Source: Bimastos eiseni
Lineage: Eukaryota > Annelida > Clitellata > Crassiclitellata > Lumbricidae
Assembly (NCBI GenBank): GCA_959347315.1
Contig: OY365814.1
Location: 32,033,387 to 32,097,386, forward strand
Length of the DNA: 64,000 bases
Reading direction: 5' to 3'
Shown: in pieces, positions 22,801-34,800 of the stretch
Numbering within the stretch: position 1 is the stretch's first letter
How the letters are laid out: the number at the start of each line of letters is the position of its first letter
Translations under genes and position numbers: made by a program
Notes under the pieces: generated by a model
What the model saw: the letters and a program-made list of their open reading frames with translations, nothing else
Told to the model about the DNA's origin: nothing
The model's database searches: none

Positions 22801-25800
22801 ACAAAATCACACAAGATCTACAATCTAAAATAAGTTTAACTAAATTACACATGATCAACAAAACATTTAACTAAATCACACCACCAATGTAAACATCGAA
22901 CATTCACCCCAAAAAGTAAGAAATAATAGAGTAGCAACACAATGTATGAAGAAAATACTTCTGCAGCAGAAGGTGGTTTGCAATATCTCTAAAGATAAAA
23001 CTAGCCCAAACCGTGACACCAAACGTACCGTCACAACGGGAATGAATAGATGATGAGTTAGAGATTTTTAACAGCACACAAGTGTATACAGTTATTGGGT
23101 GAATTGGCAAAAGGTTGTGCATGTACAAAGGCTTTTTCGCAGCGGAAATGTGGCAAAAATAAGCTTGCTGCGGACGGGATTTTCGGCCACAGAAGATTTG
23201 TCTTAACTAATAATGCATGTATAATCTAGGGGCATTTGAAACAGACTTGTATCTGAACAATGCACTTATGCGTGACGAGCCATTGCGATACTGTTATGAC
23301 AGTAATTGCGGATGCTTTTCCAGGAACGATCAGACAAACTGTCCTCCTTCTCCAAGCAATGCAAAATAGCTCCTTTTCCAGGTACTTTTTTGCGAAGAAT
23401 GTTGGACCTCAAATGTCTCAGCACAGCCTCCTTCTCCTTCTCTGACGCTGAAGTCGTTTATTGCTTTTGTTCCTCAGCTTGCGGCAAACTGTAAACACAA
23501 AAATGTTGAAAACTGTGTAAGGCGAATGTCGACTGCTAGAGCCTAACAGCATGTTTAGTGACAAATCGTTAGCTTGTCTATATGATTAGACTGCAATTCT
23601 AATTAACTCAGTGAATACAACATTACAACATTTGATGCTGAAGATATTATGTTGAGAGATACTGTATAGTCATATACTGAATAGAATAGGGAGAAGGTGA
23701 GTGGCAGAAGAGAAGAAAAAGAAGAGAAGAAAGAAAAGAGGAAGAAGAAGAAGAGGCTGTTGTTTTAGTTGCCTTAATAGTCTGTCTTCCCAAAACAAAG
23801 AGGCAAGTGCAATAACAATAACGGGGCATGTTCTGAGACGGAACCGAGTATTACGATCAAAATCAAACTTATACCGACATCAAACCGAGGCACTCCCATA
23901 AATTATTATCACCACCATTATTACCATGCTTAAATTTGTGATTAATATTACCATCATCATCGCAATCATCCTTTCTGTCATCATTATCACAATTACGCCC
24001 ATTCGCAGACAATGGAAATCTTGCATTGGCATAAAAAGGTATTAATGCTTTAACAGGAATCAAAGACATTACCAGATGATCCATCATTGTCATTGTCTTT
24101 GTTGTCTTGCCTTTTTCTACCGGTCTGTGCAATGGCCACCTGATCCGTCTCCTGTGTTGTGTCATAACTTTCCTCTGCATTGCTCTGCCCATACATTGCG
24201 TTTTCTTCTTCTTCTTCTTCCTCATCATCAGGTTCTATTTCGCTATCTTTAAAACACAAAAAGATGAAATCGAAATGTAGATATGAAGTGCAAAGTGTAG
24301 AAATTCGAAGCATAGGCCATGACAAACAATACTCTATACATGAGTAGAGAACAATACATGAGTAGAGAACAATAGTTTCAGCACAGACGGGAAAAGCTTA
24401 AAATTGCAAGCGGGGCGTTAACTTTATCGAATCATAGCGTGCAAATTCGACCACTACATCACTTTAACCTATTCTTTGCATGTAGCGTGCTATGAGTTTG
24501 CACAATATTGTTTCTCCTTGATGATGGGCCAATTCACCCAATGAATGTATACTTATATCAATGGAAAACGACTAACCTGGGTCCATCTTGAGGAGAACAT
24601 CTTCTAAACTTTTTCCATTAAAGCTTTTCACATTTCCCTTTTCCATGATCAAGAGCAGCTTTGAGAGCTTTGGAAGCTGGAGCGTGTCTTCCGGAAGACG
24701 ATAGAACTCCCTGTGGATACGGACGTCATGTCCCATGAACTGTGCCAACATGTCCAGCTGGTTGTCCTTTAGGCTGAGCAGCTGTGACATCGTTGCCACA
24801 TGCTTTCGCAGCAATGTTGACCTCAACGTTTCCGAATATGTGGCACCGCAAGTTACAGAAAACTATCGCAGGCAGTCGCTTCCACGTATATACCACAGGG
24901 CACCCAATTTGTTCAACACGAAGACATATGGGTTGTCGTCTAGCACACCCACCTGCAGTCTCTTTCTATTCAGCAGCGAGAGCGTCTTGAACATATTTGT
25001 GTCCATTAACAGTGGCACCGTTCTTCCACGCTTACCGGCTATTTCCACACGGTAAAATAATCTGCAAAGTTGCCATTCCATTTTGGATAAGCAGCTCTCT
25101 ATATCGCTGTTGTCAGCTCCACACCTCGCTTTGTGGAAGTCAACCAGTTTAATTTGGAGACCTCTCCCTGCCTGCGTTGGTTGAATATGATGAGGTAGAC
25201 CAGCGCCACCTCTGCCAAATGCCTCCAGATGTTAACTATGGCAGCATTATCTGCAGTCATCAGATCCTCTTTATTCGATTTTATCTCACTTTTCAAATAA
25301 TCCACCAGTTTCTTGGTGTTGGCAGTCAAAGGAAGGCGTTTCGTCGAATTCCTTTCTCTCGTAAAGTTCTTGCTTAGCTCGAAACGTTATCTCGTCATCC
25401 CATTCTGCCTCGCAGAGATCGTCGAATTCTCTCGTGCTTTCGATCTGTTGGTAGTTGGAACTCTCGATGGCCTGACCTTTAAGTATCTGACAACATTTCC
25501 GCAGAGTATGACCCACGTGGATCGCTACAGATAGTTATCAACACAGCTTCCTCTTCTGATCTCTTTCTGCACAGATTTCCTTCATCTCTGGTTCTCTGGC
25601 ATGTTTCGCCAACCAGTGTCTAGTAACCTTAGCGTACGGTAGCTCACAGAACAGACAGTACTGCTTCCTGTCATATATTATCTTGCTTTTCGTATTTGTC
25701 GTATCTCAATAGTTGTGTAGGTTATTGGAGCGTTTGGCTTCTTGGAATATTTCTCGTCATTGCTTTCTTCTTCTTCATCCTCCGATTCTGACGATGGTAC

Positions 25801-28800
25801 GTAATTGTCCTCAGAATCAGAGTTTCTTTTGGTTACTTTTTTCGTTTGTCCAACCTGACTAACTTTTGAAGACTTCATCTCAGCTGGCTTTTTATCATAT
25901 TCCTCATCGGTGCTCTCCTCTTCTACGTCAGTTTCCGAGCATGATATGTCATCTTCCTCAAAATTGTACAGTCTCTTTTTGGTATCTTTTGCTTCTCTGC
26001 TCAGAATATCTCTATAAGTCCTGTAAGTCATCGGATTATTTGACTTCATGTAATTGTTCTTGTCAGCACTTTCTTCCTCCACATCAGCTTCCGAGGACGG
26101 TACATGATCCTCATCAAAGTCATACACACCCGCGGTTTTTCTCTTTTTTGTCTGTCTGTTCGGCCTATTTTTAGAAGCAGTTGGATCTTCAGGCTTTCTA
26201 GAAGATTTCTTGTCAACATTTCCTTCTTCCACACCAGTTTTCGAGTACGGCATATCATCGTCCTCCATATCACACAATCTCATGACTTTTCTTTTTTTCT
26301 TTGGTCTTTTCTGAATATTTCTAAGCGGCGTCGGAGCATTAGGCTTTTTGGAATATATCTCGTCAAAATCAATTCCAGTACCGCTTTCTTCTTCTGCTCC
26401 AGATTTCGATGGTGGCAAATATTCTTCTCCAGAGTCGTAATTATCGTCAGATGACGCAAACGTAAGCAGATCTGAAATTCTTTCACGTGGACTATACCCA
26501 GATGCTACATCACACACACTGTTGGTCTCCGTTTCTCCACTTTGGTCAGGCTCATCCTCGCTAGATGTTGTGCCGTAGTCTACTAAAGACTGACAACTGA
26601 CATTTAAAGCCACTCCTTTGAAATCTGCAAACACATATCACAATTCTAAAGCAAAGGTATATAAAGAGTAAAATGGCATGTCATAGATCAAACAAATGTA
26701 AAACGTTCCTCTTAACACTTCAATGATGAGCTAGTACAATCCTGTCTTAAAAGTGTTGACAGAACTATCAATGTTCTATGACACAGACAAAAACAACATA
26801 CAAGCGTAGGAAGACGATTCTTAGATAATGCATGACGTGGCCTAATGATACGTGATTGCGGCTGACCACCAATATTATTTACAGGCAAATGACACTTTGA
26901 AAATACGTTGGATTCAACACTCAACAAGGTTAAGTCAGCTGCCAACCAGGGTTACCACAAGATCAATAAAAAAAATACTCCACAGTTCATGACCTATTCC
27001 ATGACTTTAAACACTTATCTTGCACCTACTTTCTAAGTGGTTTATCAAGGTAATATGTATCGATATTTATTATAAGAAACAACCATGTCAAGCAATAAAT
27101 TTTACATTTTCCGTAACCTAGCTTTTTCAAATTATACAACTATACAGACTTCTTGAAAAACACTTGTTTTTCAGGTTTCCCAGGCCTTATATTTTCAAAG
27201 TGTAATTCCACGACTTTTCATGTTTCCCAAAAACCGTGGCAACCATGGCCAAACCATTAAGTCCGACAGTAATTCCATAGAGACTGATCCGGAGGACTAA
27301 AGTATAACTTTCCATTGTGACGGTGGTACACGGTTGCTGCCACTTTCGGGCTCTGTGCATAATGTAGACACTGCGAGTTACCTCAAAGTGGTGGACAGTA
27401 AACTCGTATATAGGGGAAGAATAGAAAGAGGTTGAAGGGAAGGATTCTGGAGGAAAGGATTAGTCACCACCACTCTCGGATGCTCCTAAATTGCTCGCCT
27501 TCTCTGATACTCACATATCTACACTGACTCACGGTTCTGTCTCCAATCAAATATAATTCTTGCTCTTCGTTGCCATATCTCAAGAGGATTTAGCATCTAA
27601 ATGCCTTTGTGACTTGATGTGTAAGCCACTCTCCGCTCGTTCCTCTCGCCCTCTTCACTCTGTGGACCGACATGATCATCTTGCACCTTGGTCGTGAACG
27701 TCTGTATCCCAGCACTGAGCTTTGTGGTAGTGGGTCCTTCACTATGGAACGAAATTCAACTGACATACATTTGGAATTTAATCTTGAACTTTAAACTTTT
27801 GAGCACTATTTGCAGCAATACTTTTATACGTTTACTTAGGGGAAAACATTTGAGTACTGTTACCTTTATTTGCAATTATATATTCACTAAAATTGTTAAT
27901 TATGCACAGAAGTTTGGCCAGTGTTTAGAAAAGCCCAATCTAAAGATCAAGCCACTATTACTACCACTACAACTGCTAATAAAAATAATTTTAATACCTA
28001 GTAAATTACGTCTGCAGTAGAAACTTTCAAACTTTCTCCAAGATTGTCTCCTGTTAGCTTCGTCCGTTGACTCACAAACAAAACAAATGAACGCGCCGAT
28101 AACTCGCACCCGCAACTGGAATACAACCGAAAACGTGAGTGCCAAACGACCCTGTGTTATCGCTACTTTTGGCCGTTGCCGTCATCGAGAAATTTTATTG
28201 TATTGAAGTTCATTTTATTATTGCAGATCGCCTGTTGCATGTCGTTCATTGGTCTGTGTTTAAAATGATGCTTGGGCCGCTTATTTAGGAATTTAGTGAT
28301 GCCTTAAGTTCCCATATGATTAATCTCCATGGGCTCCTACAAATATTATACATGTAACAAACTTTGAGACAGCTATGGCAGCCTGTACTCTCAAAACAAT
28401 TGTTGCGCAGTGATTAGGATCATGCGTTAATCACTGCACTGTGGTATCCTTCTTTGGTTCACGTCATCCCTTAGGCTTAGAGTTTTTCGTAATCATAATC
28501 TCCAAACTTCTAAAGTGCCACTCGGAAGCCAAGCGCAGGGCACCAGTTCATTCACGAGTGCTGTTCTTGCATATGTCTGTCTCAGGAACTTTTGCTGGCC
28601 TCAAGGTGATGGTGACCAATCCCTCCTCCCTCCCATCCTTTTTATCAATTAAAACAAGATGGTTGGTCAGCAATTTACACCACATACAACAATGTGCAAG
28701 TAACTGAACACAAAGGCATCGATCAGGATGGATTGTGATAGTCAAGTACACAAGAATACGACACCATTAATTGTCGTTGGTTTTAAACTTGCTTCAAAGC

Positions 28801-31800
28801 AAAATCACGCCATCATGTTGAAAACAATATTTCAGCAGAGGGCCAAAAAGTGGTGATGACCGTCATCAGCGCCATTTAAAGCTGTGATGATTGGACACCA
28901 CTATCACAATGCGAGGTTATGTGGATGGCTGGTTTGGTGTCCTTACTAAAATTACTTTCAATACTATCATTAATACTGCTATCAATAATAATTCTACTAT
29001 AACTATTAATAATATCACTACTATCAATACTGCTTCCCATACTACCATTATTACTATTATTATTTGAACTACTACTACTATTAATACTACTATTAATACT
29101 GCTATCAATATTAATACTACTATTACTATTAATACTACTATTACTATTAATACCACAATTACTTTCAATGCTACCATAGATACTGCCATTATAACTATTA
29201 TTATTAATACTACTATAACTATTAATACTACCACTACTACTAATACTACTTCCCATACTACCATTATCACTATTATTATTTGTAATACTACTACTATTAA
29301 TACTACTCTTAATAATAATACCACTATTACTATTAATACACTATTACTACTATTAATACCACCATTACTGTTAATGCTACCATAAATACTGCCATTATGA
29401 CTATTATTATTAATACTACTATTACTGTCAATACAAAGTTCTATTAATATTGTTAATAATACAACTGTTGCTACTAGTGTTAATAGTACTACTACCACTG
29501 TCAGAACGTCCATAACCCATAGGGAATCCAAGTGGGTTACGTAGGCTCTCCATGTGGGTATTGGGGTACCATATGAGCCCTAAATGGACAGAGTTAATCC
29601 TGCCCAGACTGCAAAGTTACTAGCTTACCCTGCTTCTTTATCGGAGTTGCACTCGGCGAAGACTGAAGGCCCATAAATTTCTTTTCCAGAGGCTGTAGAC
29701 TTGCACTCAGCAATGACGGGCTCATAAATGCCTTTTCAAAAGCCTGTAACAGCAAATTATAATCAAAATTCGCATTATTATATCAATCAATAAAGAATTT
29801 TACTGCAACCAGGGTTGAACCGAATATTTGCTTCGAAGCCGAATTGTGGGCCAAGTAGCTATTTGATATTTGGCCGCGTTCGGACATACGAAGAGCGGTC
29901 ACATGACAACTCTTTCTGCACAAGTGGTGGCTGCTATATCCAGTGGACTGAAGTAACTCTACTGCCTGGACTACGATATTGCAATGTCAGCCATCTCATT
30001 TCTAAGTTTAGTTACGTAAGTTCCATCCCTAGTCTAAACAGACTGGCAGAATATGAAAAATCACATGTAGTTAACTGATTACTTTCAGTTTATGTATTAA
30101 ATTTACTGAACTGAAACTTTTGCTAACGTTTGAAATTTTTCGGTAGACCTATTTTGTACACTTTGTATTCGGCCGAATAGTTTGCCCAATTATTTTTCAT
30201 CGGCCGAAAAGTGAAAATCACCTATTCAGTACAACCCTAATTGCAGCTATACCACATAGGTCAGCGAAAACAATTACATGTTATAACTATTACTTTACTC
30301 GAGGTATGTGCATATTTCATTCATTCATTTTCCAAAATTTGATACCGCCCTTCTTCCAACATCTTCTTGCTCAGAAGTGCATACACACGCCTTGGCCGCG
30401 CAATTGCAGCTGTACTGCAGAGCAATGGAGCGCGAAGGACTTGCTCAAGGTCCCTACGCCGTGACGCCTCGGACGAGAGTCGAACCCGCGCTCAGCATAC
30501 ACTGAATGTTACAGGCTGACCACTCTAACCGATTGGCCACTGTGCCACACAAGATTCATGAGGATTTAAATAAATAAGGGATTTATTAGATGGTAGTCTT
30601 CATTGATGTCATGCTGAGCATCAAAAGTGCTGAAAAAAATCTCTGCATAGAAGCGTACTATGACAACATAAGTAAGCATATTCTTTGCTATACCAGTTGT
30701 ATATGAGTTGCACTAACCACACTGCACATCTAAATAAAATAAGTATAAATAAGTAATTAAGTAAGTAGGCATATTAATAAGTAAGTAAGTAAATAAGTAA
30801 GTAGGTATATTAATTATTGAACCAAATGCATATCTGCACTCTGGTGTAAAATACAATTAAAAGTACAGCATTCCAATAAACAAAATTTTCACCCCAGATA
30901 TTCTGCTTTTAGAGAATTGTTGTCTATCTGCCATCTTTACAACTGTTTTATTATTATTACTATTTCTAGCAAACTATGCATAATTATTCGTTTCAACTCT
31001 AAAAATGATAGTTGTCTATAGTTACAACAGGCAGCTACAGAAGCACGTTTTTAAACAAAAAAGATTGAGTAATTCAGTAATGCAGCAAACCATTTATTAT
31101 TAACATTTCTCTATGAAATTGCATAATGAGCAATATCTATATAACAACAGTTGCAGTGACGTAAAAATGAACGAGTCGAACCGCAAACTAGGAAAATTTA
31201 CTGGCATTGAAATTAATTCGTGTGATTGAGAAAGAAAGGAAATCTGAATATGATTATGACTTACAGCCACGCTCGGCAGGTTCTGTTCGTAGGCCACGGT
31301 GTAGATTGTTTGCAACGGTGTTCCTAGTTAGGAAATGGCACAGATTAAACCGCAAGGTGTTTGAGATACAGTTAACAAGACAAGCACTGAGCAGATATGC
31401 AAGAATAACAGGACATGCCTATGTATAAACACCACAGAGAGACATAAATACAGACAGAGAAAGAGAGACAGAAAGAGACAGAAGAAGAGAGAGAGAGGAG
31501 AGAGAGTGAGAGGGAGAGAGAGAGACAGACAGAGAGGGAGGGAAGGAGCGTGGGAGGGAGAGAGAGAGAGACAGACAGACATACATACATACATACATAC
31601 ATACATACAGACACGTAGAAAGAAAGAGAGACTAAGTGAGAGTCAGAGAGAAAAAGAGACAGAGATCGATCGAAAAAAAAGAGACAGAAAAAGGCCAAAT
31701 AGGGAGTGATGGAGACAGATAGCAAGCAAGGGGAGTGTAAAAGAAAGGGAATAAGAGAAAGCGCATGACTCAGCGAAAGAAACAGAAAAAAACCAATATT

Positions 31801-34800
31801 CAAAAAGGTAAAGTTACCCTTATTAGTGTTGCTGAACTTAATAATCTCTTCCAGCAAGACTTTGACAACTACGTCATGTGGAAACTTGAGAGTGCCACTC
31901 CCAATCGCAGGAATTGCTATTGACGTCATGCTCTGCTTGTGAGCCTGGATGAGCGCATTGGAAACAAATGTTCGGAGTACCTAGAACAGTTAATGCAGTT
32001 TATATTCATTACTTTTAACTAGGGCTGCAGGAAATTGAGGATTAACTAATCGATTAATCGTTAATTTATTTTAACGATTAAATTTTTTTTAACGATAAAT
32101 CGTTTCGATTATTCCGCCCATCACTAACATGTACCGGGAGTCTGAAAGAAACAACATAAAACGGATACATTGTAATATGGCGGCGGATAATAATCGAGAT
32201 ATTAAATATAAACACATATCAGGTCAATTACATGAACACTTTGCATTTAAATAATTGTCTGACAGAAATATCGAAAACGCTGATATTGTTTATAGCATTC
32301 AGTGCAACAAATCGTTTGCATACCATGGATCTAACACTTCAGTATGAGCAAGAAAACCGCTGGCGTTATTTTCTGCAAGTAACTAAATTCTATAACTGAG
32401 AATTTTAATTAAAATGTCATTAATTTGTTTGACAAATATAATTGTACACATTTTTGTGATTTAATCGAAATTAACTATTAATTAATTGTTAATTTTTCAA
32501 AAGTTAACTACTAAAATTAAATTAATCATTAATAGCCCTACTTTTATCATTATCGTATATTATACCAGAGTTACACAACATCCCTTCGGAATAAACAATT
32601 AGAAAGGGCTAAGATAAAAATAAATGGAAATAAACTTCATAGAACAATAAAACCGTTTAGTACATTAAAACTGTTTAGAACAATAAATCTGCTTAGAACA
32701 ATAAATCTGCTTAGAACAATAAAACTATTTAGAACCATAAATCTGCTTAGAGCAATAAAACTATTTAGAACCATAAATCTGCTTAGAACAATAAAACTAT
32801 TTAGAACCATAAATCTGCTTAGAACAATAAAACTGCTTAGAACTAAAAGTCATAAATTTATTATCATCACTAATATTTATCTAGTAATTATCACAAACAG
32901 CGTTTTAGTTTCAACTCTCCAAGCCTTTCTAACCCCAAAGATGTTGGGGTTCAGTAAACTAAAATATATAACGAGTCATCAATTATTATCAATGCTATTA
33001 TTATTGCCATTATTATTCTTATTATTATTACCATTAATATTCTTATTAAAATTGTCATTATGGTATGGCATGCAAGTTTGAAATAAAAAAAAAAAATTAT
33101 TGTAATCATGATAATCATTATTATTGTTTCTATTATTACTACAATATTAGTCATTATTATCAAAACGATTACAAGTAGAATCATTAGAATGTAGTGGATC
33201 AGACACCTTTTCAGCAGGTCCGGCGCCATTATCCCACTGAACAGCTGCACCGTGGTAGATGGCTTTACACGACGACAGTTTGCAGGCCTTGGTGACCAGG
33301 ATATCTCCGAACTGAGAGAGACCGTTTGGAGCCTTCTGCTGGCATTCCTTCTGGATTTCAGGCCCTGCGCCGGAAAGAATCGCCTTCGAGACACCACCGT
33401 TGCCAAGGATTAAGGTCTTCGCCGTCGAATTTACGATTACGTCAACCTGTGTTTGTATTTAGAGATTTCATTTGAACTGTAATTGATCATAATATTGTCA
33501 TTATTGTCGTGGTAGTCATTGCTCTTGCCGCTAATCACATCATCTCTAGAAGTCTCTCTGTTGCTCTCTTGTCTTCTCTGTCACTATCCATCCTGTTTCT
33601 GTCTCTTTGTGTCATTGCCTCTGTGTGTCTTGTTTCTCTCACTTTAGATCTCTTTCCCAGTCTTTCTCGTTCTATCTCTCTAGCACTGCCTATCTCTGTT
33701 TTTTTGTCTCTGTGTGTCTTTTTCTCTCTTTACCTACATTTCAATGTGTCTTTGTAGTACTCTCTGTATCTCCCTCTCTCTCTCTCCCAGTCACTATCTC
33801 TTCATCTCTATTTCTCTCTCATTCCCTCTCTCTCTCTCTCTCTCCAGTCTCTCTCTATCGATATATCTAGCACTGTCTGTCTCTGTTTTTGAATCACTGT
33901 GTCTTTGTCTTTCTGCGACTGTGTGTCTCTCTCTCTATAACACCTTCTCTCTTTCTCTTCCAGTCTCTGTTTCTCTCCCTAGCATCAGCTCTCTCTCTCT
34001 CTCCCTGTCTCTGTTTCTCTCTCCATCTCTCTCGCTCAAGCTGTGTCTCCAGGCTAAACCATCCTGCAACCTGATCTTGTACAGTTCATGCACTCATTTC
34101 AAAAGATAAATTGACCACAGATACACCTCACCGCCATAGGAACCAAAAGACCTGCACACAACCCAGTCAGACAATAAATCACCAGTAAATAAATAAGTCA
34201 AAATAAACAAAATAAAGTATAGATTTTGTGCATTGCTACCTCAATGGCACAAATTGTCCCTTTGTAGAATTTTACAATGATTCCTTCTGGAGTTTGGCAC
34301 AATAGTTCAGTGGGAGAAGTTGGAGTGGCTGGATGTTGAGGAGACGTGGGAGGCGACCCTGGAACAGCTGGGCGAAACCCAGAGCATAACAGCACAATTA
34401 AACATAATTAGTAGAAGTAATTAGTAACTTTTAATATGATTGAGATTAAATTAGATTACCAGGGCAAGTCTTTGAACATGATTAAGATTAGCTTGCATGC
34501 AAACGTCTATGATATGATAGAGATAAGATTAGATTAAGGATGGAAGTCTCTGAATACGATTAACTCATTCATTCATTATGAAAACTTGTAGCGCTCTCGA
34601 CCACAGCACGGCTGCACAGAACAGTTTTAGGGCGAGTATAAAAAAAGTCAGTGTGGACCATTGGCAACAACTGCAGTGCCAACGGAAGCGTGTTCCAGAG
34701 CGAGGGGCCAACCACTGAGAACGCTCGATTTTGTTTAGTAATTGTATGGGCAAATGGGACAATGAGCAGACCATGCTCAGTAGAGCAGAGCGAGCAGCAA

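Larger units (their letters stand above)
23266..26624 (-). pseudogene. C2HC zinc-finger plus tyrosine-recombinase-like gene, decayed (3 recognised exons)
   Basis: Exons read as 24577-26624, 24073-24246 and 23266-23488, joined by phase-1 introns. In order: a long acidic/Lys-rich region with repeated SSEADVEEES-type blocks; a C2HC finger (CLFCELPYAKVTRHWLAKH); then recombinase-like blocks VGHTLRKCCQILKG, VYLIIFNQRRQGEVSKLNW, AGKRGRTVPLL, LLRKHVATMSQLL, FMGHDVRIHREFYRLPE; an acidic tail; and a SANT-like end (EKEAVLRHLRSNILRKKVP). R of NQRR, RKH, GHD..H and Y of FYR fit tyrosine-recombinase catalytic positions. Against function: frame changes near 25690, 25360, 25110 and about 23440; an in-frame TAG near 24870; and loss of the stretch normally between the finger and GHTLRK. 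This family, with such domains in one host-type gene, is known from fish and invertebrates; its exact name is uncertain. Assembly error could explain single breaks but not all. Confidence 0.8.

Noticed and set aside
28876..29531. Open frames of 126 and 204 codons rich in Ser/Asn or Val/Ile
   Set aside because: They are translations of the ACT/AAT trinucleotide array with no non-repeat content.
31328..34109. Long Leu/Ser-rich open frames over the CT- and GA-rich tracts
   Set aside because: Low-complexity artefacts. The only real coding part here is exons 12-14 of the PARP14-like gene, in other segments.
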